Program-made: the position numbers and the translations under genes
Source of the DNA: an uncultured Opitutia bacterium
Lineage (GTDB): Bacteria > Verrucomicrobiota > Verrucomicrobiia > Opitutales > Opitutaceae
Assembly: GCA_903902745.1 (NCBI GenBank)
Contig: CAIUWA010000013.1
Span: forward strand, 1-64,000
Direction of reading: 5' to 3'
Length of the DNA: 64,000 nt
Part shown: positions 36,049 to 46,232 of the stretch, in pieces
Layout of the letters: the number at the start of each line of letters is the position of its first letter
Numbering within the stretch: the stretch's first letter is position 1
The notes under the pieces: model-generated
Databases searched by the model: none
What the model was told of the DNA's origin: nothing
Seen by the model: only the letters and a program-made list of their open reading frames with translations

Positions 36049-36852
36049 TCAGAGACCCTTTTTCACGAAGGCGATGGCCGGGTCCTTTTCGTCGACCTTG
36101 ATGGTCTTGATTTCACCACCGGAGTCCTTGCCGATGTACTCGATGCTGGCCGCGATCAGGACGGGAAGGTATTTCCGGAGGTCCTTGCTCTCATCCTCGC
36201 TGGTCACCTGCACGCCCCAGACCGTCTTGGGGCCCTTGCCCTCGGAGGCCTCCTTGTTCTCGTGCGCGGTCACGGTGAGATGTTTTTCGTAGACGGTCAC
36301 GGCGAGCGAATATTCACGGTCGCCGAGGTACTCCTGGCGGGCGGGTTCCGAGGTCGAAACGGTCGAGTAGATGGGGTTTCCGCGGATGTCGGTGCCGACC
36401 TGAACGGTCTCGGTTTTGGTGCTCCCGGGGATGTTTTGATAGATCGGCTCGGTCATGGCCTTCCGGCTGATCTGGGGCGGCCCGATGCCGTAGTCGAGGT
36501 CGACGACCATGTCGGCGAGCTCGGGTTTCGGGGCCTCGTACATGCCCTTGCCCGAGAGGGCGGTCTTCACGAAATTTTCGGCCTCCTGGTAGCGCAGGGT
36601 GCTGGTGTCCACGTTGGGGCTCTTGCTCTCGATGCGATAGGAGATGGCTGCCTTGGCCTGGGGCTTGGCGGCCGCGTTTAACTTTACGTCGTATCCGGTG
36701 CTGGCACAGGAGGAGCCCAGCAGGGCCATGGCGGCCAGCGCGGCGGGCGTGAACGAACGCCCGGCTGATCCAGAACTGCCAATGAGAAATTGGAAGGCGG
36801 ATTTCACGGGAGGCGGGCGAAAATTAGCCGGAAGCATGCCGAAATCAACCAC
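36049..36852 (-). CDS. Envelope lipoprotein, paralogue of the downstream gene
   Basis: 267 residues; an internal ATG at 36837 is an alternative start. The signal segment FTPAALAAMALLGSS leads to a lipobox-like GSSC. Shared with the 35249 gene are AISYRI, LRYQEAENFVKTALSGKGMY, EAPKPELADMVVDLDYGI, DIRGNPIYSTVST, EYLGDREYSLAVTVYEKHL, DLRKYLPVLIAAS and the ending AIAFVKKGL. The identical phrase KTALSGKGMYEAP in both argues for a recent duplication or strong constraint. Probably an envelope protein of unknown role. Confidence 0.82.
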   Translation of the reverse strand: MVDFGMLPANFRPPPVKSAFQFLIGSSGSAGRSFTPAALAAMALLGSSCASTGYDVKLNAAAKPQAKAAISYRIESKSPNVDTSTLRYQEAENFVKTALSGKGMYEAPKPELADMVVDLDYGIGPPQISRKAMTEPIYQNIPGSTKTETVQVGTDIRGNPIYSTVSTSEPARQEYLGDREYSLAVTVYEKHLTVTAHENKEASEGKGPKTVWGVQVTSEDESKDLRKYLPVLIAASIEYIGKDSGGEIKTIKVDEKDPAIAFVKKGL

Positions 36853-36936
36853 AAGAAGGTAACAACTTGGTCAGCCGCCGCCCGTCGTGGTTCGAGCCAA
36901 AATTGCCGTTGCGGAAAGGCCGGAAGACGGGGCACT

Positions 36937-38754
36937 TCATGTGACGGCCGCCTCGAAGAGTGGAAGGATTTTCATGCCGGGCACAGTCACGAGGCCCCGG
37001 TCGGTGATGCGGATTTCGGGAATGACGGAAAGGGGGATGAGGTTGAAGCCCATGTAGGGTAGGGTGCAGCCGGCAGCGGTCCAGGCGGTCTTGAGCGCCG
37101 TGGACGCGGCGGCGACCGCCGGGGCGCGCTGGTCGGAGAGCAGCCCGGCGATCGGCAGGGCGATTTTGGCCGCCACCTTGCCGCCGCGGATCACACAGAC
37201 GCCGCCGCGCATGGCCTTGATCGTTTGAAACGCGAGTTGCAGGTCGGCCTCGTTCGTGCCGGCGAGGATGATGTTGTGCGCGTCGTGGCCGACGGAGCTG
37301 CCGACCGCACCTTCACGGAGATTGAAGTCCTTGAGCAAACCGTGGGCGACTGCGCCGTTCCGGCCATGGCGCTCGACTACCGTGACAAAGCACAGGTGGT
37401 GTTTGACGAACAGATCCTGCCATGTGCCGCCCGGCGCAGGGTCGAGCGCGACCCGGTCATGGAACAGGATGATGCCGGGCAGGGCGGTGCGGATGACGTT
37501 GGCGGTGACCGGACCGGCGGGCAGCTCGGGCGTGAGTTTCAACCGCGGGGCGACTTTCACAGTCTGATAGGCGGCACGAGGATAGCGGTAACGTTTCGAG
37601 AGCGCGCGGTCTAGGACCGGCATGACCTTGCGGTGCTCGACCACGAGTTGGCCGCCATACCAGGTGTTCTGCGGGACGAGGTCGTCATTGAGCAGCACGA
37701 TGTCAGCCCGGCGGGCCGGGGCGATGCCGCCTATTTCGCCATCCTGCGCATAGCGCGTGGCCGGGTGCAGCGAGCCCATGCTCCAGGCAGACAAGGTGCT
37801 CATCCCGTGCTTCACGGCCTCGCGCACGACCCAGTCGAGCCCGAAGAGGAAGAGGTCGTCGGCGTCGCGGTCGTCGGTGCACACGCAGACCCGCTTCGGA
37901 TTGGCGCCGAGTTCCGTGACGGTCTTGATGGCGAGTGGGAGGGAATGCCATGGCGTCGTAGGCGGACCGCCGCGGAGGAAAATCCACAGGCCGTTCTCGA
38001 GAAAATCATCGGCGATGGCCCGGTCGATAGATTCATGGGTGTCGGTGATGCCGCTGGCGGCGCCGGCGGTCACGAATTCACGGCCGTAGATGTGGCCGCT
38101 GACGGGCCGGCCGCGTTTGAGCGCCTCGGCGAGCACGGCATGGCTGCGCTTGTCGCCCATGGCCACCTGCACGAAGTCCATCTTCTCGCCGAGGGCGACG
38201 GCCTCGGGCCAGCGATCGAAGAGCCGGCCGATCTTCGCCGGCGTGAGGTCGCCGCCCGCGGTCTCAAACTTGGGCGACGTGGCCGGCACGGTGCTGGGCA
38301 CGGTGAGAAAGATATTGAGCGGGGCCTGGCGGGCGTCGCGGAGCATCCACTCGATGCCGGCAACGTCGCACACGTTGCCGATTTCGTGGCTGTCGCAGAA
38401 GATCGTGGTCGTGCCATTGAGCAGCGCGCCCTCGGCGTAGGCGCAGGCGGTCATCATCGAGCTCTCGATGTGGATGTGCGGGTCGACGAGGCCCGGCGCG
38501 AGGATGCCGCCGCGGGCGTCGTAGACCGCCGTCCGGGAGCCGGTCGCGGGGCGGAACGTGCCGGCGGGTTTCACCGCCGCGATGCGCCCCGACTTGATCC
38601 AGATCTCGCGGGCGTCATGCAGGCGCTCCGTGTAGGTGGACAGCACGCGGCTGCCAGTGATGACAAGGTCAGGCGCCTCGCGACCCATGGCGACGGCGGC
38701 GAGCGTCCGGGTGAGCTTGTGCAGCGGCGGGACGGAAAAGCGGGTCAGGGCCAT
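36937..38754 (-). CDS. ade: Adenine deaminase
   Basis: 605 residues from ATG 38754. It hydrolyses adenine to hypoxanthine and ammonia in purine salvage. Amidohydrolase-fold metal ligands are visible in [13 protein letters not shown] and in the Ade-specific [20 protein letters not shown]. Further conserved blocks are [24 protein letters not shown] and, near the end, [18 protein letters not shown]. The length is slightly above the usual ~580. It appears to be monocistronic; its start lies 28 bp from the CCAATTC hairpin at 38782. Confidence 0.93.
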   Translation of the reverse strand: MALTRFSVPPLHKLTRTLAAVAMGREAPDLVITGSRVLSTYTERLHDAREIWIKSGRIAAVKPAGTFRPATGSRTAVYDARGGILAPGLVDPHIHIESSMMTACAYAEGALLNGTTTIFCDSHEIGNVCDVAGIEWMLRDARQAPLNIFLTVPSTVPATSPKFETAGGDLTPAKIGRLFDRWPEAVALGEKMDFVQVAMGDKRSHAVLAEALKRGRPVSGHIYGREFVTAGAASGITDTHESIDRAIADDFLENGLWIFLRGGPPTTPWHSLPLAIKTVTELGANPKRVCVCTDDRDADDLFLFGLDWVVREAVKHGMSTLSAWSMGSLHPATRYAQDGEIGGIAPARRADIVLLNDDLVPQNTWYGGQLVVEHRKVMPVLDRALSKRYRYPRAAYQTVKVAPRLKLTPELPAGPVTANVIRTALPGIILFHDRVALDPAPGGTWQDLFVKHHLCFVTVVERHGRNGAVAHGLLKDFNLREGAVGSSVGHDAHNIILAGTNEADLQLAFQTIKAMRGGVCVIRGGKVAAKIALPIAGLLSDQRAPAVAAASTALKTAWTAAGCTLPYMGFNLIPLSVIPEIRITDRGLVTVPGMKILPLFEAAVT

Positions 38755-38781
38755 GCCGCATTTCAGCACTCAGGATGCCAA

Positions 38782-38869
38782 ATTGAATTTGGGAGTGGGT
38801 AATTGGGAATTGGCAATTTGGCCCGGTGGCTTCGCTTCCCAACGACCAATTCCTGATTTCCAACTACCC
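38782..38869. repeat. CCAATTC heptad hairpin overlapping the usp stop
   Basis: The left arm (ATTTGGGAGTGGGTAATTGG, GAATTGGCAATTTGG) faces the right arm (CCCAACGACCAATTCCTGAT, TTCCAACTACCC). The TAG stop of the universal stress protein is contained in the right arm (CTA at 38864-38866). Confidence 0.8.
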
Positions 38870-39340
38870 TGCGCGTCCGCGCGCGGCCACTTTTTTGGCT
38901 GCCTTTATGACCGCCGGGACAATGAGGACGGGGCAGGGGGCCTTGCGGAGCACGCCATGGGCGGTGCTGCCGGCCAGCAGGTCGTACAGAGCAGTGTGGC
39001 CGTGCGAACCCATCACGATATAGTCCGCGCTGAGTTCCTTGGCCTGCTCGAGAATGTACGGCACGGGTGCGCCGTAGAACTGCATGCACTCGACCACCAC
39101 CAACCGGTCCTGCAGCTTCTTCTGCAGCCGCATCATCCGCTTCGCGGCGGCTTCCTCGCTGGCGGCGGAGATCTCCGCGATGTTTTCGACCATCGGGGCA
39201 TATTCGCTCGTGACGACCGGGGGCGCCACGCTGTGCAGCAGAATCAAGCGGCCGCCAACGGCCTTGGCGAGGCTGGCCGCCGCCGAGCAAACCCGGTCGG
39301 TGATCGGTGAAAAATCGATGGGAGCAAGGATGGTTTTCAT
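38864..39340 (-). CDS. Universal stress protein (UspA family)
   Basis: 158 residues from ATG 39340. The start MKTILAPIDFSP and the ATP-binding motif MGSHGHTALYDLLAGST (G-2x-G-9x-G-S/T) identify an ATP-binding UspA-type protein. A longer helical insert (AEISAASEEAAAKRMMRLQK) follows the first half. Such proteins accumulate under starvation or stress and often modulate partner proteins. The basic tail (AAKKVAARGRAG) is partly coded by sequence adjoining a heptad repeat. It appears to be monocistronic. Confidence 0.92.
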   Translation of the reverse strand: MKTILAPIDFSPITDRVCSAAASLAKAVGGRLILLHSVAPPVVTSEYAPMVENIAEISAASEEAAAKRMMRLQKKLQDRLVVVECMQFYGAPVPYILEQAKELSADYIVMGSHGHTALYDLLAGSTAHGVLRKAPCPVLIVPAVIKAAKKVAARGRAG

Positions 39341-39529
39341 GATGCCATCAGTGTAACCCATGGTGCCGCAGGGTTCCCTGCAATTCCTGCCGGGAAATGT
39401 GCACATTTTGTGCGCGACATCGGCGGGTGCGGCAGTGCCGGACCCGCCGAGGCTATGATTCCGTGGCGCCGGAACGGGTCTCAAGCCGCAGCCATGATCG
39501 CTGACGTCCCGGCCGGGATGCGCCTGCGA

Positions 39530-42500
39530 TCACTCCTTGGGCGTCAGCCCAAAGCGGCCCAGGCGCAAGGCGAGGGCCGGCAGTACCAGCAGATTGAGCA
39601 CGGCGGACGTCACGAGGCCGCCGAGGATCACCTGGGCCATCGGGCCCTCGATCTCGCGTCCGGCCTCGCCACTCCCGAGCGCGAGGGGCAGCAGGCCGAG
39701 CGCGGTGACCAGCGCCGTCATCATGATGGGGATCAACCGCTCCGATGCACCGTGGATCGCCGTCTCCAGGTTCCAAGGCCGACCCTCCTCGGTCACGAGA
39801 TGTTCGTAGTGCGAGATCATCATGATGGCGTTGCGCGTGGTGATGCCGAAGAGCGTCACGAAGCCCACCAATGCGCCCATCGAAAGCGAGCCGGTGCCAA
39901 GGTAACTGGTGATGGACACCGCCAGCACGCCGCCGGCAAGGGCGAGCGGCAGGTTGATGAGCACGAGCAGCAGATTGCGCCAGTGCCCCAGCACGACCGA
40001 GAGCAGCAGCAGGATGCCGACGAGGGCGATGCCGCCGTGCAGCAGGAGTTCGCGGGTCGCGGCCGTTTGCGCCTCGGCTGCGCCGGAAAACTCAAAATAC
40101 ATTCCGGGGGGCATGCTGACTTTCTTGGCCAGCACGTCGCGGGCCTCGGCCACGAACGACTGCACGTCGCGCTTCAACGGCGGGCTGCACGTCACGGTCT
40201 GCCGCCGCCGCGCGCCCTCGTGCAAGATGGAGGTACGTCCGCTGGTCAGGTAAACCTCGGCGATTTCGCGCAGCGGCGCCCGCACGCCGGTGGCGCTGGT
40301 CAGCAGCAAGGCACCGACGTCCTCGGGATCCCGACGACTGGCGGCGTCGAGCATCACAGCCACGTCGGTCGTCTGGCTTTCGCGATAAACCTGCGCCACG
40401 ACCTCGCCCTCATAGGCGGTCTGGACGGCCTCGAGCACCTCGACGGGGCGGAAGCCCAGGGCGGTCAGGCGGTCGGCGCGCAACCGCACGCCGATGCGCG
40501 GGGAGCCGGCGGGAGCCTTCACCTGCACGTCCTCCGCGTTGAGGCCGGTCAGCGCATCCTTCACCTCGTCGGCCTTGGCATCGAGCGCGTCGAGGTTCTC
40601 ACCGAACAAATTCACCACGACCGGGGCCTTTTCTCCGGTGATGGTCTCGCCGATGCGGTCCCCCAGGAAGGTCAGCACCTCGGACTGGATGCCGGGCGTG
40701 TTCCTCAGCACCTCGCGAATCTGGTCCTCGACCACCGCCTGCGTCCGGCCCGGGAGATCCGGCTTGAGCTCGACGTGAATTTCGCTGCGCTCCGGGCCCC
40801 ATGGGTCCTCGCCCCGCTCGGCGCGGCCGACCTGCTGTTCGATGGTGGCGATGTTATCGATTTTCAGCAGCTGTGCGGAAATCCGGCCGCCAATCCGCAG
40901 CGTCTCGGCCAGCGAGGAGCCGGGAACCGTGGACACGCCCACCACAAAATGGCCTTCCCGGAATTCCGGCAGCAGCTCGCCGCCGAGGCCATCCCCGTTT
41001 GGCCCGCCGAAGAAGAGCCGGGAGAGAAAGAGTCCGCAGAGCAGCGTGACAGCCGCAAACACCGACCAGGGATGGCGCGCCACCCCGTGCAGGATCCGTT
41101 CGTAGCCGCCGCGCAACGCCCGCTGCAGCCGCGGCAGCTCGGCCTCGCTCGCACCGCGGGAAAAAAAGACCAGGGTCAGGGCCGGCGTCACCGTGAGCGC
41201 CACGGCGAGCGAGGTCATGATCGCGAGGATGTAGCTCTGGGCGAGCGGGGCGAAAAAGCTCCCCTGCAGGCCCGTGAGGGTGAGCACAGGGAGGAACACC
41301 AGCGCCACGATGAAGGTGGCGTAGACGACCGCCTTGCGCACCTCGAGGGACGCCGCGAGAATCACCGCGAGCGCGGACCGGGGCCGGGCGCTGGCGCGGT
41401 TTTCGCGCAGCCGCCGCAGGATGTTTTCCACGTCAATGATGGAGTCGTCCACCACCTCGCCGAGGGCGATGGCCAGGCCGCCGAGCGTGATGGTGTTGAG
41501 CGTCACGCCGAGCCGGTCGAGCACGATGATGGCCGCGAACAGCGACAGCGGGATGGCGGTGAGGGAAATGAGCGCCGTGCGGAAATTGCCGAGAAAGAGG
41601 AACAGCACGGCCGCCACAAGCACCGCGCCGAGCAGCAGCGAGTGACCGATGTTGCGCAGGGATGCCTCGATGAAGGTCGCCGGCCGGTGGAGGGCGGGGT
41701 AAAGCTTGATCCCCTCCCGCTCGAGCACGGGCTTGAGGTCGGCGAGTGCCGCCTCCACCTGGGTCGTGACCTCCATGGTGTTGGAGCCGTACTGGCTCAG
41801 CATGGTCATCAGCACGCCGGGCCGGCCCATGACGAGCGCGTCGCCAAATTTCGGCTCGGCGCCCTCGGCCACGGTGGCCACGTCGCGGAGGCGCACCGGC
41901 ACGCCGCCCGCGCTGGTGACCACCACGAGGTCGCCGAGGGTCTCCACGGTGGGGGCGAGCCCCTCGGTCTGGAGCACGATGCGCTGGTTGGGCGTGTCGA
42001 TGAATCCGCCGCCGCGCACGCCACTGGCGAGGCGCGCGGCCGTCAGCACGTCGGTCAGGGCGAGATGGTGCGCGACGAGCAGATCGGGATGAACCTGGAT
42101 CTGCCACTGCCGCACCTCGCCACCAAAAACGTTGCACTGGGCCACGCCGGTCACCGCGAGCATCCTCGGCTTGAGCGTCCAGTCGGCAAAGGTCCGCAGC
42201 TCCATCGGCGTGAGCTTGTCGCTCACGAGGCCGATCTTGAGCAGGTCCATCGTCGCCGAGGTGAGCGAGGACATCTTCGGCGCGTGCACGCCCACGGGCA
42301 GGCTGCCGGCGATTTCACCGAGTTTCTCCGCGAGCATTTGCCGCGCGGGCAGGATGTCGGTGCCCTCCTTGAAGACGATGGTGACGATCGAAAGACCCTG
42401 GATGGACTCGGAGCGCAGCGATTCCTGGCTGCCGAGGCCGTTGATCGCGCTCTCGATGGGCCGCGTGACGAGCGTCTCCACCTGCTCGGGCGCCAGCCCG

Positions 42501-42661
42501 GGAGCCTCGGCCTGCACCGTGACCTCCGGCGGCACGAAGTTGGGAAAGACGTCGAGCTTGGCGTGGGACGCGACATAGAGTCCGTCGGCGAGCAGCAGGC
42601 CCGCCAGCGCCACCACGATGCCGCGGAACCGCAGCGAGAACTGGACGATGGATTGGAGCAT
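39530..42661 (-). CDS. RND efflux permease, CusA/CzcA type
   Basis: 1043 residues with 12 membrane helices and two large periplasmic loops. Family motifs include LDVFPNFVPPEVTVQAEAPG and VETLVTRPIESAINGLG at the N-terminus, GEVVDDSIIDVENILRRLRE in TM4 (the acidic proton-relay region), and SYLGTGSLSMGALVGFVTLF and ITTRNAIMMISHYEHL in the C-terminal half. The heavy-metal-efflux branch is likely, though metal specificity cannot be read directly. It is the last gene of a TolC, adaptor, RND operon, starting 3 bp after the adaptor stop. The very long antisense open frame is shadow. Confidence 0.92.
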   Translation of the reverse strand: MLQSIVQFSLRFRGIVVALAGLLLADGLYVASHAKLDVFPNFVPPEVTVQAEAPGLAPEQVETLVTRPIESAINGLGSQESLRSESIQGLSIVTIVFKEGTDILPARQMLAEKLGEIAGSLPVGVHAPKMSSLTSATMDLLKIGLVSDKLTPMELRTFADWTLKPRMLAVTGVAQCNVFGGEVRQWQIQVHPDLLVAHHLALTDVLTAARLASGVRGGGFIDTPNQRIVLQTEGLAPTVETLGDLVVVTSAGGVPVRLRDVATVAEGAEPKFGDALVMGRPGVLMTMLSQYGSNTMEVTTQVEAALADLKPVLEREGIKLYPALHRPATFIEASLRNIGHSLLLGAVLVAAVLFLFLGNFRTALISLTAIPLSLFAAIIVLDRLGVTLNTITLGGLAIALGEVVDDSIIDVENILRRLRENRASARPRSALAVILAASLEVRKAVVYATFIVALVFLPVLTLTGLQGSFFAPLAQSYILAIMTSLAVALTVTPALTLVFFSRGASEAELPRLQRALRGGYERILHGVARHPWSVFAAVTLLCGLFLSRLFFGGPNGDGLGGELLPEFREGHFVVGVSTVPGSSLAETLRIGGRISAQLLKIDNIATIEQQVGRAERGEDPWGPERSEIHVELKPDLPGRTQAVVEDQIREVLRNTPGIQSEVLTFLGDRIGETITGEKAPVVVNLFGENLDALDAKADEVKDALTGLNAEDVQVKAPAGSPRIGVRLRADRLTALGFRPVEVLEAVQTAYEGEVVAQVYRESQTTDVAVMLDAASRRDPEDVGALLLTSATGVRAPLREIAEVYLTSGRTSILHEGARRRQTVTCSPPLKRDVQSFVAEARDVLAKKVSMPPGMYFEFSGAAEAQTAATRELLLHGGIALVGILLLLSVVLGHWRNLLLVLINLPLALAGGVLAVSITSYLGTGSLSMGALVGFVTLFGITTRNAIMMISHYEHLVTEEGRPWNLETAIHGASERLIPIMMTALVTALGLLPLALGSGEAGREIEGPMAQVILGGLVTSAVLNLLVLPALALRLGRFGLTPKE

Positions 42662-42664
42662 GCG

Positions 42665-43636
42665 TCAGTCCTCGCTGCCGCCGGCCGAGCCCAGCACTTC
42701 AGTGGCAAGCAACTGTTGCGCGCCGGTCACGACGACCTGGTCCTTTTCCGTCACACCCTCCGTGACGACGAGGCCGGCGGCCACGGGGGATCCGAGTGTG
42801 ACCAGCCGCCGCTCAAAGCCGCCCTCGGCGGTCTGCACATAGATGAAAACTCCGCCCGCGTGCCGGACGAAGGCACCGCGGGGCAGCACCAGCACCTTTT
42901 GCGGATCACCGGGGGCCGTCATCACGGCCCGCAACGCGGTGCCGGGCGCCAGCGGGCCGGTGCGCCACAGCGCCAGATAACCGGTGCCCTGCGCCTGGGG
43001 ATCGGCGGCGGGGGCGGAACCGAGCAGCTCCACTTCGCTCAGGGTGTCGCTGCCCGTGAGGGCCCCAACCCTGGCTGACGCCAGTGGCTGCGCCGGCGAT
43101 TCGCCGGGTGGCAGGTCGATCCGCACCAGCGCGATCTCGCCCAGCGCCAGCTGGCGGACCAGCGCGGGCAGATCGGTCCGCTCCAGCAGCGCGCGGCCCC
43201 ACGCGCTGAGCAGCCTGGCGCGGGCGGCATCCAGTTGTGCCCGGTCGCGGAGCATGGCGGCGTTGGCGGTCTCGACCGACTGCAGCGAGGCGTTTTCCCC
43301 GGCGTCGTGCAGCGACTTGGTGCGGGTGGATTCCTTTTCCGAGGCCTCGGCGGTTACCTGAGCCACCTGGATTTCGGCGGCGGCGGCCACGAGCGGGGCG
43401 GCATCGAGCACGCGACCATAGCCCTTGACCTCGCGGGCGAGCACGGTGGGTTCGGGCGCGGCAAACTTGAGGCCGGCGTCGGCGATTTGCTTGGCGATGG
43501 CGGCACTGCCGGTGGAGATGTCGGGCCCCGGAGTTTTTTCCGCGGGTTTTTCCGCGGGGCCGTGGAAGAGCGCGAGCCAGATGACCGCGGCCCCGAGAAC
43601 GAAACCGGCCAGCAGGCTGAAGATGATTTTTTTCAT
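42665..43636 (-). CDS. RND efflux periplasmic adaptor protein
   Basis: 323 residues with an N-terminal membrane anchor or signal (KIIFSLLAGFVLGAAVIWLA). The membrane-fusion architecture is visible: a lipoyl-like start (KGYGRVLDAAPLVAAAAEIQ), a helical hairpin (ANAAMLRDRAQLDAARARLL), a beta-barrel (VRIDLPPGESPAQPL..ARVG) and a membrane-proximal region with VLVLPRGAFVRHAGGVFIYV and a CusB-like VTEKDQVVVTGAQQLLATEV. It connects the RND pump to TolC. It overlaps the TolC gene by 4 bp (ATGA). It is a little short for the family. Confidence 0.9.
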   Translation of the reverse strand: MKKIIFSLLAGFVLGAAVIWLALFHGPAEKPAEKTPGPDISTGSAAIAKQIADAGLKFAAPEPTVLAREVKGYGRVLDAAPLVAAAAEIQVAQVTAEASEKESTRTKSLHDAGENASLQSVETANAAMLRDRAQLDAARARLLSAWGRALLERTDLPALVRQLALGEIALVRIDLPPGESPAQPLASARVGALTGSDTLSEVELLGSAPAADPQAQGTGYLALWRTGPLAPGTALRAVMTAPGDPQKVLVLPRGAFVRHAGGVFIYVQTAEGGFERRLVTLGSPVAAGLVVTEGVTEKDQVVVTGAQQLLATEVLGSAGGSED

Positions 43637-45081
43637 GGGGAGGGCAGGGAAGTGAGCGCGCGGCTGGGAGCGACAATCGCGTCGAGATGGGTGAAAGGTA
43701 CCTGCAGGGCGTCCTCAAGCTGGCCGGCGGCGATGGCGGCCTGCGCCTCGGCGTCGAGGCCGGCGAGTTCGGCGGCGGTGAGTTCAAGCCGGGCGGTCTG
43801 GACCTCAAGGCGGTCGGCATTTCCGGCGGACAGCCGGGCCTCGAGCAAATCCTGCTGTTTCTTCAATCCGGCGCGGACAAGGGCCAGTCGCTCGACGCTG
43901 AGGGCGGCGGCGCCTTGGGCGGCCGCCGCGCCGTCGATCTCGGCGATGACCTGGGCCTGGATGGCGAGAAACTGCGCCGCGGCCTCCTTGCGATGCGCTT
44001 CGGCCTCGGCGATCGGCCCCTCGTTGTGGTTGAAGACTGGCAGTTCGAGCGTGAGTGCGAGGGACCACTTGTCGGCTCCCTGGTCCCACTGGTAGCCCGG
44101 TCCGAAGTGCAGGTCGGGATATTGCTTGGCTACCTCGATGGCGAGCGCGGCCTGGCTGGCCTCGTAGCGCGCGAGGGCGCCGAGCACGTCGGGCCGGCTT
44201 TGCAGCGACACGCGTCGCGCCGCGGCCAGCTGGTTCGCGGACAGCGGGACGGGAACGGCGGGGGCGCTGAAGAGCACATTGTTGACGGCCTCCGCCGGCA
44301 CGCCGAGCACGCGGGCGACATGCTGTCGCGCGACCGGGAGCTGGCGTTCCGCCGCGGTCATCTCGGTCTCGGCCCGAAGCAGCGCGATCCGCGGGCCCAT
44401 GGTGTCACCGGCGGAAATCGCGCCGGCCTGCAGCCGCTGCTCAAGCCGGGAGAGGATATCCTGCTGCAGGCCGGCTTGTGCCCGCAGTTGCGCCAGTTTC
44501 TTTTCCGCAAAGGCGGTGTCGATCAGCGCCTGGCGCAATTCGCCTCGCACCTGCCACGCCGCCGTGAGGACGGCCTGGCGGGAAGACTCGGTCGCGAGCC
44601 GGGCGGCATCGTTGCGCCGGGCGCGTTTGCCGGCGGTCTCGAGCAGCAGGTCGGCACTGACGGCGGGAAACCACGGAGAGATACCGGAATCCGGATTCGT
44701 ATTGTAGCCGGGAGTGACCGTGAGGTTGGGGTTCGGCCGGGCCGCGGCCGTTTTCATTCCGGCACGCGCGATCTCCCACTGGGCGCGGGCGACGTCGAGC
44801 GACGGATTATAATAAAAGGCGACCCACGACAAAGTCTCGAAATCCCATGTAACAACCGGCCAGGGCGATGGCTCGCGGCCGAGATTTTGTGCGAAGAAAC
44901 GCCGCAATCCCTCGTCATGCAACGTGCGTGCGGTCAGCGCGGCCGCGCTGGCTTCCGGCGAAAGCGGCTGCGGATCGGGATGATAAACCGCGCAACCCGC
45001 CAGCAGTCCCAAACCGGCCCCCAGCGCCAGCAGGAGGGGCGCCTTCAGGCGGCTGGAGGGGAGGGAGGGGAAGAATTTCAT
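43633..45081 (-). CDS. TolC family outer-membrane efflux protein
   Basis: 482 residues with a lipoprotein-like signal (LLLALGAGLGLLAGC), so probably lipid-anchored like CusC/OprM. The two homologous TolC halves show helical hairpins: LSWVAFYYNPSLDVARAQWE, TAAWQVRGELRQALIDTAFA and EKKLAQLRAQAGLQQDIL in the first, and SRPDVLGALARYEASQAALA, YPDLHFGPGYQWDQG and NADRLEVQTARLELTAAELA in the second. It forms the exit duct. It is the first gene of the TolC, adaptor, RND set and lies about 100 bp downstream of the YncE propeller gene on the same strand. Confidence 0.9.
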   Translation of the reverse strand: MKFFPSLPSSRLKAPLLLALGAGLGLLAGCAVYHPDPQPLSPEASAAALTARTLHDEGLRRFFAQNLGREPSPWPVVTWDFETLSWVAFYYNPSLDVARAQWEIARAGMKTAAARPNPNLTVTPGYNTNPDSGISPWFPAVSADLLLETAGKRARRNDAARLATESSRQAVLTAAWQVRGELRQALIDTAFAEKKLAQLRAQAGLQQDILSRLEQRLQAGAISAGDTMGPRIALLRAETEMTAAERQLPVARQHVARVLGVPAEAVNNVLFSAPAVPVPLSANQLAAARRVSLQSRPDVLGALARYEASQAALAIEVAKQYPDLHFGPGYQWDQGADKWSLALTLELPVFNHNEGPIAEAEAHRKEAAAQFLAIQAQVIAEIDGAAAAQGAAALSVERLALVRAGLKKQQDLLEARLSAGNADRLEVQTARLELTAAELAGLDAEAQAAIAAGQLEDALQVPFTHLDAIVAPSRALTSLPSP

Positions 45082-45182
45082 CAGGCCGCTCGGGAAAAGC
45101 TGATGGGCAACCCCGGCGAGCGTTGCACGCCCGCCGGTGCTGGCAATGCAATCGTTCGTGGAAGGAGCGAAATGGGAGCGGC

Positions 45183-46232
45183 TTACTTGCCCGTCCCGTA
45201 GACGAGAACCTTGAAGCTGTTCGGCACCATCTGGGCGCGCCCGCGCGCGCCGCCGGCGGCGGGGGCGACGGCCGCGAGATACTTGGCCGAGGCGAGGTAG
45301 ATCTTATGTGTGGCCGGATCAATCGTCATGGTGCGGGCGCGCGGCTCGGTCGTCAGGGTCTGCACGACGGTGAGCTTGTCCGGCGAATCCTCGTGGGCGA
45401 TGGTGACGGTACCGCTGCCACCGCACGAACTGAACGCCAGCTGGGTGGCGGGATCGAAGGAGCAGGCGTCCACGCCGGCGCCGATCGGCACCGTGGCGAC
45501 GATCTTGCCCGTGGTGTAATCCATCATCGCCATCGTGTTGCTGTCGCCGCAGCCGAGGAAAATCCGCTTGTGCGCGAGGTCGATCGCCATGCCCGAGGCC
45601 GCCGCATTGGGCGCGATCGGCCAGTGGTTCACCACGGTGTGGGTCTTGATGTCGATGGCGACGACCTCGTTCTTGTCCTCGATGTTGTCGAAGATGCGGT
45701 TGAGCGAGGCGTCGGTCATGGCGGTTTCCGGCTTGCCGCCGAGATCGATGGTGGCGACGACCTTGCCGGAGGCGGCGGAGATCACGGTGGAGGATTTGCC
45801 ATTCCCGTTGAAGGTGTAGACCTCGTTCTGCGTCGGCTCGTACATGATCCAGTCGGGGTTGCCGCCGGTCTCGACCTTCGAGAGGGTCTTCAAGGTCGCG
45901 AGGTCCACGATGCTCACGGTGTTGCCCCGGCCATTGCTCGCGAAACCGCGGCCCAGCTTGGGGGCGACGGCAAAACCGTGGACACCCGGCGTGTCCTCAA
46001 CCTGGCCGACCACCGTGTCCGTCGTGGTGTCGACCGCGACCACGACATTGCCATGGCTGAGATAGAGGCGGTGTGACGCGGAATCCATCGTCAGGTAATC
46101 CCAGCCGCCGTCGCCGCCGACGGAGATTTCCTTGATCAGGTGATAGGGGCCGTCCGCGGCAGAGACGGAGGTGAGTCCGAGGCCAAGCAGACCGAGGGTG
46201 AGGGAGGCGAGGAGGCTGAGGCGGGTTTTCAT
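45183..46232 (-). CDS. YncE-type secreted beta-propeller protein
   Basis: 349 residues with a signal peptide (LSLLASLTLGLLGLGLTSVS). The mature part is a seven-bladed YVTN/YncE propeller: GWDYLTMDSASHRLYLSHGN, VVAVDTTTDTVVGQVEDTPG, KTLSKVETGGNPDWIMYEPT, TVISAASGKVVATIDLGGKP and HKRIFLGCGDSNTMAMMDYT. Such periplasmic propellers are often encoded with metal or TonB-linked transport genes, but their ligand is usually unknown. It lies just upstream of the efflux operon on the same strand and is divergent from the PepSY/TonB-receptor genes. Confidence 0.88.
   Translation of the reverse strand: MKTRLSLLASLTLGLLGLGLTSVSAADGPYHLIKEISVGGDGGWDYLTMDSASHRLYLSHGNVVVAVDTTTDTVVGQVEDTPGVHGFAVAPKLGRGFASNGRGNTVSIVDLATLKTLSKVETGGNPDWIMYEPTQNEVYTFNGNGKSSTVISAASGKVVATIDLGGKPETAMTDASLNRIFDNIEDKNEVVAIDIKTHTVVNHWPIAPNAAASGMAIDLAHKRIFLGCGDSNTMAMMDYTTGKIVATVPIGAGVDACSFDPATQLAFSSCGGSGTVTIAHEDSPDKLTVVQTLTTEPRARTMTIDPATHKIYLASAKYLAAVAPAAGGARGRAQMVPNSFKVLVYGTGK

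Noticed and set aside
39410-43078. Very long open frame on the plus strand (about 1220 codons)
   Set aside because: It runs exactly antisense to the RND permease and adaptor genes, has Gly/Arg/His-rich low-complexity translation with no domain, and is the expected mirror of high-GC third-position bias.
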